A stretch of DNA of 64,000 bases from Circinella minor (Eukaryota; Mucoromycota; Mucoromycetes; Mucorales; Lichtheimiaceae), in assembly GCA_016758965.1 (NCBI GenBank), contig JAEPRB010000059.1:124001-188000 (forward strand). Direction: 5' to 3'. Shown here one piece after another: positions 10,241 through 20,921 of the stretch; positions within the stretch are counted from its first letter, which is position 1; each line of letters begins with the position of its first letter. Under the pieces are notes generated by a model. It was not told the origin of the DNA, made no database searches, and saw only the letters and a program-made list of their open reading frames with translations. The position numbers and the translations under genes are program-made.

Positions 10241-13037
10241 ATGGGTAGACAATATAAAAACGATTACAAAAACGATTATTTGATCGCACAACTTTTGGTG
10301 CTATTCCCTGGTGGAGGTAAAAAAAAAAAAAGACCACTCACACAAGTTATTATTATTTATAAAAATAAAAATAGTTTTTATCTACAAAAATAAACCCTAT
10401 TGTATGATATTTTATTTATTCTAATTATTTATTATTATTATTATTATATATTAAAAAAGACCTGGGTTATTTTCGTTCTTGTCTTGGATATTATGAAACT
10501 GCGCCTGTTGAACGCATTGCAGAGAAAATATTTAATAATGGTGGACACTATCCACGATTAATAACAAATGACAATAGTAATGGAGACAATATCATTCATA
10601 ATAGAACACAACAATTAAATCAAGCGTTACGATTATTGGCTACTGAATTCTTTCCAGATTGTAATGTCACCTATATACGGGAAAAATTATTAAAATATGA
10701 ACATAGTTATGTTGAACAAGTAGCCAATGAATTATTACAGGAAAAAGCATATCCTGAAAGGTTAGAGTATGGGAAACTGGATCGTTCCGATTTAATTAAA
10801 AGTGATACATATCGTATCCATGCAGAAGCTCAGCTTGCTATTGATTATCCACAGGTAAATTTATTATTAGTATTATCATTGTATAGTATGGGAATAAGTG
10901 GGACAAAGGATACAGAGAGAAAAGGCTGGGCAAATTACTATATATATATATACATCACTCAAGTGGATCAATTTGATAGGTCTGGAAATCTTCCATACGA
11001 GCTGTCTTGGCAGAAAATAATTGGGATTATGTAAAGAGCTATGATCAATTACAAGATATGGGATCAGGTGGTTTTTGGACAACCATACGCAATTTTTTTC
11101 GTCATTGGTCTTTTCCTTCTACTTCTTCGTCAACATCATTATCCATTATACCGTCTGCATCCTCCTCATCACCATCCAAAATATTTAACAACAATCATAA
11201 TAAAAGCGACAACAACAAAGACGATGATAATAAAGAATTTGAGCACGATTTACAAATTATCCGACGTCGTGCATTAGATATACAATCCAAAGAGGATGCC
11301 AAGATCGCCTTAGAGATCAACGAACATGAATATGATGAATTAATAACATGTCAATGTTGTTATGGTGATTATGTGATTGAACAATTAACTTTTTGCAGTG
11401 AAGGCACTCATGTATTTTGTCATGAATGTATTCAACATTATATATCAGAAGGATTGTTTGGTCAAGGGTCATTACGTGGCGCGGCTCGTATCCCTTGTAT
11501 TTCCATGGAAAATGATTGTGATGGATGTTTTCAGCATGATATATTGGAAAATATTGTTTTGAGCCAAGACATTTGGTCTGCTTATCAAAAATCGATATTT
11601 GAAGAAAATTTACGACATTCTAAAATCGCGCGATGTTCAGCTTGTGGTTATTGTGAATTGGACGAATCGACACTACCCTTGGATACGGCTTTGCAACGTC
11701 TTAACATCATTATGATGGGGGCTCGTTGGATAATGGTATTATTCTTATTATATATTGTTATGACATTATTATTGTACAAAAAAGAAAACAACGATTCTTC
11801 GTTTGTTGTAGTAGCCTTATTGTTACTTGTATATAATCCTTTGATGTTTATAATTGTATTTACTATGGTGCTTATGTTAAATACTCGTTTTGGGCAGTGG
11901 AATTTGAAAGAAGATATCGAAACAGTTTACGATCGAATCGCTTGTGCTCGTCGTGGGTCCATTTTCCAATGCCGGAATCCGGAGTGTCGTCGACTTACTT
12001 GTGTCTTGTGCCAACATATTGTACGAGGGTTACACAAATGTTGGGAAAAAGAACAAGATGGTTTAAGACTTTATGTTGAAAAGGTAAAAATAAACTTTTT
12101 TGATATCGAGCATACCCTCTCACGCGCTATAAAATATCCCTATTTGTAACCATTAAATCCAATTTTCCATATATAGGCCATGGCCGATGCCGTCAAACGT
12201 ACTGTAAGTAGTTAATTTTATTAAAATAATGACAAAGTGAGGAAAAAAAAAGGGGGGGGACGTATGATATTACACATACATAGAAATATACATATAGCAC
12301 GTAGCTTGTACATGCATTATTTGTTTCACACACTTTTTTTTTTCTTTTAATTTTATTTCATTAATAGTGTCCTGTATGTGGATTATCATTTCAAAAAGAA
12401 GATGGATGTAATAAGATTGTATGCCGTTGTGGTAAGTATTTTGACTTTCTCTTATCGCCATACTCCAACAGAAGCTAACTCCCCCTTCTAACCCCCCTTT
12501 AACAATAGGGTATACCATGTGTTATGTTTGTCGAAAAGATATTCGAAAAGGTAAAATGAAAAGACATATTTTTTTCCGGGAGACAAGGAGGGGCCATTTC
12601 GTCGGGAAATCATCTTTAAATAATAATCTATACTATATATCAAAATAGAATCCTACGCGCATTTCTGTGATCATTTCCGAGATATGCCAGGTGCTCCATG
12701 CGATCGATGTAAAAAATGTGATTTATACAAAACCGATCCAGAAGATGAAGCAGTCACTAGAGCAGCTAATAAGGCTCGACGAGAATATCTTCGAGCACAT
12801 CCAGAAGTAGCTGCATCACAACCCAATCATGTTATAATTGGTCCAATATCCACTTTTGAAAAACTGAGTAAGTAGTTATATATTTTCAGTATACATTTGA
12901 AAACAAGAAGAGATGTACGAGATAGTGATATACTGATTTATATGCAATTAAAAAAAACTAATTGTATTTTCATAGACGATTGGGGACATGAATCCATGTT
13001 ATGGGTTTTACAACAAGCATTGGACTTTATTGTGTAA
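10241..13037 (+). CDS. RBR (RING-IBR-RING) E3 ubiquitin ligase, RNF216/TRIAD3-like, with two hydrophobic segments in the IBR
   Basis: Eight exons: 10241-10316, 10460-10854, 10980-12083, 12177-12203, 12368-12431, 12509-12550, 12649-12867, 12976-13037. Total 1989 nt, 662 aa, all in phase. RBR ligases receive ubiquitin on a RING2 cysteine and pass it to substrate. The N-terminal ~190 residues are helical with a LAENNWDY block, as in RNF216-like proteins, and are followed by a Ser/Asn/Asp linker. RING1 lies at about 280-340 (CQCC, HVFCHEC). The IBR spans about 375-511 (CSACGYCE ... CRNPEC ... CVLC ... HKC). RING2 starts at about 535 (CPVCG ... GCNKIVCRCGYTMCYVC), then SYAHFCDHF and a basic helix. 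Unusually, two strongly hydrophobic stretches (about 397-413 and 421-447) sit between the two zinc-binding halves of the IBR and could anchor the protein in a membrane. Exon 4 is only 27 nt. Confidence 0.88.
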
Positions 13038-13527
13038 ATACAAATATATTATTTTTAACTTATTATTACTATTATTATACTATAATTATCATCATTATCA
13101 TTATCATTTAATTTATTATATATTGTTCCTAATAACGATATTAAAGATAACATTATTCTCATTTTCATTTTCATATCCGCTTGATCTATCCATTTTCTAC
13201 GTACATAATATATACGTATGTTTGATATTTTTTACTGTTTTGGGATGTAACTTATTATTATAGACTATGAGGGAAAGAGGGGAAGAGAAAGACATAATAT
13301 TTGCTAACAAGAGCTTATACATGATTCTTCTTGTTAATGTCTATTTTGAAGTTGATACATAGAGAGAGGGGTAAAGAAGCATTGAAAAACAATGCTTCTA
13401 CTATTTACTATAGTTTTTTCTATACTTTAACCAAGATAGCCGGGCACGATAATCATACTCCAACAACAAGAGTATGGCTTCTAAGAAAAATACAGCTTAC
13501 TCGTGCTTGCAGCGAAATACAGTATAA
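13038..13527. other. Intergenic region 3' of the RBR ligase
   Basis: AT-rich 3' flank with no recognised gene; ends at the TA dinucleotide that flanks the MITE. Confidence 0.4.
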
Positions 13528-13529
13528 TA

Positions 13530-14059
13530 CAGAGAAGCCCCGTTAATTTCATCCATGTTTAATTTCAACCCCCGTTAATTTACTGGTTTTTGCCAGGAAT
13601 AGTTGCAAAACATAGTATCAACTTTCACATCCCCTCTATTTTCACTTTCACAATGATTTTGAAGGCTTGAAATTAAGCGATCTTCCAACACATGACTTGA
13701 GAAAGGCTCTTATTAGTTTTCTGCGATAAAGAAGCTACACAAAGTAGCTTGTTTCAAAGACAGCAACTGTCCGAATCTAGTTGAGAACCAAAGGGACTAT
13801 GATAGCTCTACTTCAGTACCGACATTGATTGTATTTATGGTCCTCACATACTTTTTCTTTAGTGATTACTCTTGCTATATAATATGAACCATATTACACG
13901 GCCACTTATATATATATATTGCTTTATTTATTATTAATTTTTTCTGTCAAACTTTTTACCCGTATTTGCTTCCAACATGGTGCCTCGATAATTTCATTCC
14001 ACCGTTAATTTCACAAAATAGCCAGGAGTGAAGTATATGAAATTAACGGGGCTCTTCTG
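13530..14059. mobile_element. Non-autonomous TA-flanked DNA transposon (MITE), pogo/Tc1-mariner-like
   Basis: A 530-bp element bounded by near-perfect terminal inverted repeats. The left end begins CAGAGAAGCCCCGTTAATTT; the reverse complement of the right end begins CAGAAGAGCCCCGTTAATTT; both continue TCAT. Both ends are flanked by TA (13528-13529 and 14060-14061), the expected target-site duplication of the Tc1/mariner/pogo group. A second CCCCGTTAATTT copy lies inside the left end at about 13568-13581, and a related copy inverted near the right end at about 14001-14012, so the subterminal regions repeat the terminal motif. No transposase reading frame was seen, so movement would need a transposase in trans. 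The CAG...CCCCGTTAAT end resembles pogo/Tigger termini; that assignment is inference. Confidence 0.8.
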
Positions 14060-14061
14060 TA

Positions 14062-15288
14062 ATAAACCACATTCAGTAATCTAGTATATAACACAGGAAT
14101 ACAGACACTTAAAACAATATAATAAACTTATAAGTACGTATAAATTGTAGAAATTCGATATAACAATAGCCCCCATGAGATCGAAAGAGGTTTGTTGGAT
14201 TATCACTATAGCGAATTAATGATCTATTATGGTGGTCGGATAAAATATTGTCCCACTAATAAATCACCAGGAAGAGGATTCATTGCATATCAATAACAGC
14301 CCAAAAGGTACGGACATCCATTGTATATAGCAATACGAAAGACATAAAATTAATGTTGTATCAACTCCTTATATTATTGAAATAACAAACAAGCTACAAT
14401 TGTTATAAAAAAAACATAGAACAAAAGCTACTAAACATTTGTAGATGACATTGAAAATTTGAATTAATAAAGCTGCTGGAGATAGTTATTGAGCAATTTT
14501 ACTTTTGTAAGAATGATATGATGTATTTATGTCGAGAAAGTAAAAAGGAAAAAAAAAGACTATAAAATTAAATATAAAGACAACACTTATTATTATGATA
14601 GTTATTTGAAATAACATCAGCACTATTAATCAAAGAAAACAGGAAACGTATAGAAAAAGTGTAATGAAAAGAAAGAGGCAGAGTTTTCAATTAAAAGATA
14701 CCGTAGTTTTTCCACTGTCTCTTTAACTACGTATTCAAAAGCAAAAGTTTCTTTATATTTTATTCTTTGTTCTACTATACCTGACCATTTTAGAAGTAGA
14801 TATAGTTTAATTATCATATTCAAATAGAACTACTAGCTATTATTCTACTTTATTTGCTTAAGTTATGTTGTTAATTTGGTAATTCTAACCTCTATCTAAC
14901 ATATAAAAGGTCAATACGTACGTAACATCAACAACTCAAAAACAATCATTTCAAAATTACGATACATTGAAGCGTTCAATGTGTGATTTGAAATACTTCG
15001 TATAAATGTATAAAATAAAGAAGAAATAATATACTATGTAATTGTATTTGAATAATAAATTGTATGAAATGGAATATAAATATGATTGTGGGAGTTCTTA
15101 TATCCAGGAATATTACGTCTGAATCCACAAAAGAGAAATCTTATAATGAGTTTAAGAGGCTTTATGTTCAAAGAAAACTATTGTCAGGTCAATTATTTAA
15201 TTGTTAAAAGACTAAAAGATTTAAAGGTAAAAATAGAACTAAAGAACGGAATTTTATTTGAAATAATTTAGGGGTATTTATACTAATT
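14062..15288. other. Gene-poor AT-rich region
   Basis: No supported gene. The open frames here (14626-14823 minus, 15086-15271 plus) are short, AT-driven and resemble nothing. Confidence 0.4.
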
Positions 15289-15376
15289 GCTTCGTCGTAA
15301 AAGTGCCGTAGCTTCGACATAAATGTGTCATTGCTTCGACATAAATGTGTCTTTGCTTCGTCACAAATGTGTCGCA
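15289..15376. repeat. 22-bp tandem repeat, four copies
   Basis: Units start at 15289, 15311, 15333 and 15355, a constant 22-bp period. The core reads GCTTCGACATAAATGTGTC followed by three variable bases. Units 2 and 3 are nearly identical; units 1 and 4 differ at several positions. Each unit contains the small palindrome GACA-TAAATG-TGTC. No coding function seen. Confidence 0.85.
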
Positions 15377-15698
15377 GCATGCTCCAATAATATCACGTAA
15401 TTTGGTACTTTGTGATACCTTTATCGGTGATATAAATAATAATAATAATAATAATAATGATGAGGGTAATTTTGTTGATATAAAAATGTCTTTAATTTTT
15501 ATACGTCACAACATATAATGATAAAAATAAAAAGAGTGAATATTGTTTTATTCATTTGGCAACAATGGTAAAAAAATATTTTTATCATATGGAAAAAGGA
15601 AAAAAAAAAGCAATATGCGAAAAAAGGTAAAATGATAGAAACTAATGAGATAGTACTGTATTTTTATGGTACATATCTAGAGCTTAAGAATTTTCTTC
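15377..15698. other. Intergenic region with AAT trinucleotide run
   Basis: An AAT/ATA run lies near 15434-15457. This is the 3' flank of the secreted peptide gene. Nothing else recognised. Confidence 0.4.
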
Positions 15699-15974
15699 TT
15701 AATAATAACAAGTGTCAAGACAATCTTCACGATCTCGGCGGCCCCAGCTAGGGTGACTGTAACATTCTTCACAGCAACTTTGTTTTTCTTTGTCTGAATC
15801 GGCACAGTCGTTGGTATCTTCGACCAGTCTTTTTCTACCAAGTCCTCGTGGAGCGGTATTTACAGATCCTTGGATCGCGCCTCCTTGCTGATCAACGGGA
15901 GTGGTCGCAAAAGTAGAAGAAATGGAGAGAAGAGCCAACCCAGCAACTAAAGTAATAGAAATAAAGCTACGCAT
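15699..15974 (-). CDS. Small secreted cysteine-rich peptide precursor with Kex2-type site
   Basis: A single exon of 91 aa from ATG 15974. An N-terminal hydrophobic segment after MRSF (about residues 5-23) is a clear secretory signal, with likely cleavage after Ala23. A short Gly/Gln/Pro propeptide follows, then a dibasic GRKR ending at residue 49, a Kex2/furin-type site. The predicted mature part (residues 50-91) is acidic and has six cysteines at 57, 67, 68, 71, 85 and 89 (spacing C-x9-CC-x2-C-x13-C-x3-C), consistent with three disulfides. No family is recognised. Small secreted cysteine-rich proteins can be effectors, antimicrobial peptides or signalling peptides, and the sequence does not decide between them. 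The gene is isolated in a gene-poor stretch, and a TATATAAA lies about 140 bp upstream. Confidence 0.72.
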   Translation of the reverse strand: MRSFISITLVAGLALLSISSTFATTPVDQQGGAIQGSVNTAPRGLGRKRLVEDTNDCADSDKEKQSCCEECYSHPSWGRRDREDCLDTCYY

Positions 15975-16113
15975 AATAACAGTGGTATACTACTAGTAAA
16001 CTGGAAAAAAAAAGTATAGAAGTAATAAAGAATGAAAATTGAGAGAAGAAAAAAGTGGTTGTTTAAATAATAATTTTCTTATATGTAACATGGTTTTTTT
16101 TCTATATAACATG

Positions 16114-16121
16114 TTTATATA
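16114..16121 (-). promoter_or_regulatory. TATA-like element upstream of the secreted peptide gene
   Basis: TATATAAA on the minus strand, about 140 bp before the ATG at 15974. Position and match fit a TATA box, but such strings are common in this AT-rich DNA. Confidence 0.35.
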
Positions 16122-18274
16122 AATAAAGTTGGTAGTCAGTTTAGGGGAATTTTGGAATGCCTCCTGAATACAATTTATTATTCACTGTTTCGGTCCTTGG
16201 CTCTAGTGTATAATAACAACACAGAAGGAAATTGTAAAAGCAGTAAAATTTCTGTAAAACCTGGCGTAATAACAGATCATCATGCATTATGCATAGATCC
16301 TTATTCACCGGCGAAAACTACTCCTTCCTTGTAAAAATAGCAATATTAAATAAAACAGGTTATATGTCAGCCACTCCCTTTTTTTTTGTTGGTAAACTAT
16401 TCACCTCGCAACTATCTTTATAACTATATAATGGAAATAAAGCAAATTGTGCATGTTGAAAATTTGATATACTAATAGTATGCTAGTGGGTTAAAGTATA
16501 AAAATTATAAGAATAATTTATTTATATGATACTATCAGAAGATATAAATAAAACGAGATACATAATGTATTAAAAACAATTCATATGTCTGTTGAAGTAA
16601 ATCTATGTATATAATTTCAATTTGAAAATATACAATATTTTACTGAAATAAAAGGAGTCAGATGTGCGCAGTATGGGGGCAAAAGCATATTTCTTAGATT
16701 ACGTCACAGCGTACTATGTATCTATTCACCTACAATAAATGTATTCTTTACAATAAGATTTCTTAGAAACGTTTTTGCTAATTGCAATCAACGGACATTT
16801 TATATCACAAGCATGGGTGTATATCATTCTAAGATCTAACAAAAATATGATTTCTCATCTACTACGTAGTACAAATTGGCACTTATGTAGGTGTAAGATT
16901 TTAAATGTGAGTTACCATATTCATTATTTTATAGACTAGTGAAAAAGAAAACGAGAGTTTAATCTATATTATATGTATATAACTTCTCTAATGTTCAAGG
17001 GGGTCAAGACTGATTGCTTCTAAAAATATCTGTATACAAAATTACCAGCAAAGGTAACGTGTATCTCCCTCTTCTGTAGATTACGTTGGGAACCGCGAAA
17101 ATAATAATATTCTGTAATTGTATTACGTTTTCAAAGTCACTATAATAATAATAGCAAGCAAAAGACTTTATTCGAATAAATTCTCTAAATCACATGTTGA
17201 AAAAATATATAGAAAAGAAAAGGGAGAAAATTATATTATTTTAGGCTACGTATAACTTCATTTCACTACAATATATTCAGCAATTCGTTTAATGTTTAAT
17301 ATGCAACCTTTTTTTCATTATTGCTTATTGGCATCTGGATATAATTATTATGTATGAGTAATATGAGAGAAATAAAAATATTACCGATTAGTTATTGTAA
17401 AGAAACAATATTTTCCAATCACGTTGGATTTTCTGGTCACCCTCAACGAAAACAGATAGCATTATTTAAATGTACTGGAAAATTACGGAAGAAGATTATA
17501 ATCAGGTGACGGTTAGAGAGAAACGAGTGTAAAAAATGTATATACTATTAATGGTTTATTAGTAACGAAAAATATAGAAGTGTACGTATTAATACTATAA
17601 AAGAACAAAATTACGAATACGTAGGATTAGTAATTGTTACATGGTCCTTTTATTTCTTACGTAAAATACGTACGTATGTATTAATAAGAATTGCTTTTGA
17701 ACAGGAGTACGTATTGCCACCATTTTAGTACAAACAATATTTTTTATTGTAGAATAAAAGCAGTTTATATACTTATAATATGATAGCTTTATTTTTTTCC
17801 TGGTAAAATACAATTGATCTCTTTAGATTATAAATATAGTCTGGCAGATTTAATAGGTTTCAGTGTGACAACTTGGAACCAAGAACAACGGGTCCAAATA
17901 ATAGAAAACATCTTTTAGATGGGTAAATTTTTATTTTAAACAAATACATTTGATGTGATAAAAATAGGTTATCGTATTGACTGTTTTGGTAGAAGAAGTT
18001 ACATTATAGGATTTTTTAAAAATCATTTTTAAAATTACGTACGTGTAGTAAAAATCATTCAATACTAAAAGGTTGTGTCCAAAAATATTGTCGTAAATTA
18101 AACGATTTATTGTAAATAATTCGGATAATATCACTTTGTCTTATCTTCTACATCTCAAGGCCCACGGGATTGACGGAAAGCCGCTATTTTAAATCTATTA
18201 ATAAGCAAATAATGTATAACTTGATAATATCAAAAGCTGGGCAATTATGTAAAAACAAACAGTAGATGCAAATT

Positions 18275-18300
18275 TTCGACAGCAGTGATAAACTGTCGAA
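18275..18300. repeat. Perfect 8-bp stem-loop
   Basis: TTCGACAG and CTGTCGAA separated by ten bases. It stands out because the arms are GC-containing in AT-rich surroundings. Function unknown. Confidence 0.5.
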
Positions 18301-20210
18301 TGCGCCACATTATTACCGAAAAATAAGCGGAAATTTGATTCAAACAGTACATTGTGTTTAAAACAGACAATTTAAGGACAGAACCTCGTGCGACAAAAAC
18401 TAAAACTCTTTTTTAATGTAAGTTAAAAAAAACCACTAAAGAAAACAATTTTATTCTTACAGCACTCCCATGCAAAATAGAAATATTACAAAGTATGTTT
18501 AACAATTGGCTTAAAGAATTTTTAATCAAATAAAGCAAGTGGTTCCCAACTAGTAGAGCATCAAGAGCGACGATGAGAAAACGAAAAAAATAATTAAAGC
18601 ATCCTTATATATAAACTAGGAGTTAGTAGTAGAGTAGTATAGTTCATATTAAGAGTATAAAAAAAACTAGTTATTTCATTGTAAATGCAGCACTTTTCAA
18701 CAGCTTTATACCATATATCACAATAGCAAAAACAAAGCATTTTCACACATCATAATATTCTTGATTCACGCTACTAACTGTTACGTACCAGGGTTCTTTG
18801 TGATATTGTTGCTTGGTTGGATTATACCTATACCAGCGAAATCATATATAATCAATATATGGTCACACACAGAATCCGAATGCATGGCAGTTTCATTGAT
18901 GTGTTCGAAGTCGAGTTTGTTCTATTTTTTTTCGATGCTATATTAAACAGGATACTTGTAAATGCTGCTTATTTTTATATCAACAAAAGGTATATCAGGA
19001 TCCGTTCTTATACTCTACAATATATTTTACGCCTTCTATAAAAAACAGTAGATGGTTTTCTTATTTGCAGTTCACAATCAAACCGAAAAATAAAGTTGCT
19101 TCTGTCCCACAGCTATTTTACAAAAAATTGGTGGCTGTGCATATAACAATCAAGCAAAAGGCGAAGGCTATAATGTCGTTTCAATATCATATGGAAAAAA
19201 TGGCTGACATCGTTTTGTGTGTCTAAATTCTATAGTAATAGTTAATATGTTTTGTCAAAAATATTAAGATTATCTACCTGTTGCTATCTATCCTTTTACA
19301 ACAAACCCTTTTTGGGGTGATATTCAATAATAACCATCAAAAACAAAACAAAAAGAGTTACTTTAAACCTGTTGCAAAAGTAAAAAAGAATTAGTCTTTT
19401 ACCACACTTGTGATACCGCCATTATACTATTGCTCATTTGCATCGTTTACCCTCTTCTCTCAATTTCTTCTTATAACTTCACTAAATATAACAGTGCGAA
19501 AATAACAAAAAGAAGAAAGAGGTACTAATAATGATAATAAGTGTAAAAATACCAAAACAGGAAATACAATAACTTTTTAGTCAGTTCTTTCCAAAACTGG
19601 ACTTATAACATATACCTAAGAGCGGGCGAAAGAGAGTAAAAAAGGTCAACAACAAAAAAAATTCGTCATATCGCGTTCAAGTTTGCAAATTATTTTTTTT
19701 AGTATATGTGTATGTCTGATATTAACCACAAACGATATTAATTTGGAAACAAACAGGATTGCCAGATTTTTGGTTCTAACCCAACTGACATAATAATGAT
19801 AATAATGAAAGAGAGTGATGGACGATTTTTATTGATAAGCACGCAATGTTTCGTGTTTTTCATGTAAAACACATGAATTCAAAACAATAGTAATAATAGT
19901 ACTTTATTGTTGTTTCCTATCTCTGTAACGACCAACAAACCCCCTTAATTCCAAATTTTCTGTATACACCCCTCTTTAATATCCTACGGAATATACCATT
20001 TTTGTGTTTATTATCATACAATAGCATTGTTATGCTTATTATGATATTATTATGAGGAAAAAATGGTTGAATCATCACATGAATAAAAGGAAGAGCGAAG
20101 AATATAGACGAAAAATTACGCAGCATAAGCCATTTTTCTATTATTAATCAGACTTTATTATGAATGTTTTGATATAACAAGTTAACGAAAAAAAAATATT
20201 TTTAGTGCAG

Positions 20211-20315
20211 GAAGAAGAAAAAGTTTATTAAATTATACAGCAGATCACCCAACCGCTCATCGACACCATGTTGTAGCAAATAAATCGTTCATTAAACTTT
20301 CACACGCACGGGCTG
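20211..20315 (+). pseudogene. Orphan exon-like coding fragment
   Basis: Open segment bounded by a CAG acceptor (20208-20210) and a GTAAAA donor (20316). It encodes about 34 residues including LLNYTADHPTAHRHHVV. The balanced residue composition looks coding, but no partner exons were found on either side. It could be debris of a transposon helicase or transposase; no family can be named. Confidence 0.25.
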
Positions 20316-20889
20316 GTAAAAAAAAAGACAGTGATTTGTTCTCATCATATATATACGTAACGCTAAATATGATAAGAAGATATTAAAAATTTAATGATTA
20401 TATCAAAAACGGTTGTCAACGTGACGACACTAACTTCTTTTTACTTTTCGGGGTTTTTTCAAAAGTTGATTACTTATGGCAAAACAAACAAAAAGAAGAA
20501 ACTATACAACCAAAAAAAGCAACACAAACAAAAAGGATATACCATATTTAAGCAATTGGAATTCATGCCCATACAACTCAAATCCTTTGTGTAACGTTAG
20601 AACGCAATCGAGTGGCATAATAACGTCATTAATGGCGCAATTATAGGTCTATGTGTAGTATTTTTTGCCCCGCTCCAACCAAAATTTACCTTTCTTTCTC
20701 CCCCCTTTTTTTCTTTTCTTCCCAGGCCCATCAACTAGCAAATACTCCAACACAAAGTATGATCGTCCCTGCATTCTACATAAAAATAAATCACTTTCTT
20801 TCTTCTCTTTTTAGCCCCTAATATTTTCCCTTCTCCACCCCCCACCATTTGCTTAAAAAACATTCTCTTTTTTTTTCATTCAGTTGGCA

Positions 20890-20897
20890 TATAAAAG
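20890..20897 (+). promoter_or_regulatory. TATA-like element before the bZIP gene
   Basis: TATAAAAG only 25 bp upstream of the bZIP ATG at 20922, so the 5' UTR would be extremely short if this is the functional TATA box. Confidence 0.4.
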
Positions 20898-20921
20898 GGT
20901 CTCCTTTTTTTGCAACATATT

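Larger units (their letters stand above)
15975..20921. other. Five-kilobase gene-poor region
   Basis: No complete gene can be supported. The region is AT-rich with recurrent TACGTA motifs (for example about 17668-17677 and 18039-18045). It holds a perfect stem-loop at 18275-18300 and one exon-like fragment at 20211-20315, listed separately. Short open frames (16152-16334, 17931-18134, 18761-19041, 19917-20126) show no protein-family signal. The last ~200 bp are pyrimidine-rich promoter sequence of the bZIP gene. Confidence 0.45.

Noticed and set aside
9507..10337. Several Phe/Lys-rich frames on both strands
   Set aside because: Runs of Phe, Lys and Ile from T/A homopolymers; the minus-strand one overlaps the first RBR exon.
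16152..19041. Short plus-strand frames in the gene-poor region
   Set aside because: Lengths of about 60-75 codons are expected by chance over 5 kb and none has splice context or recognisable motifs.
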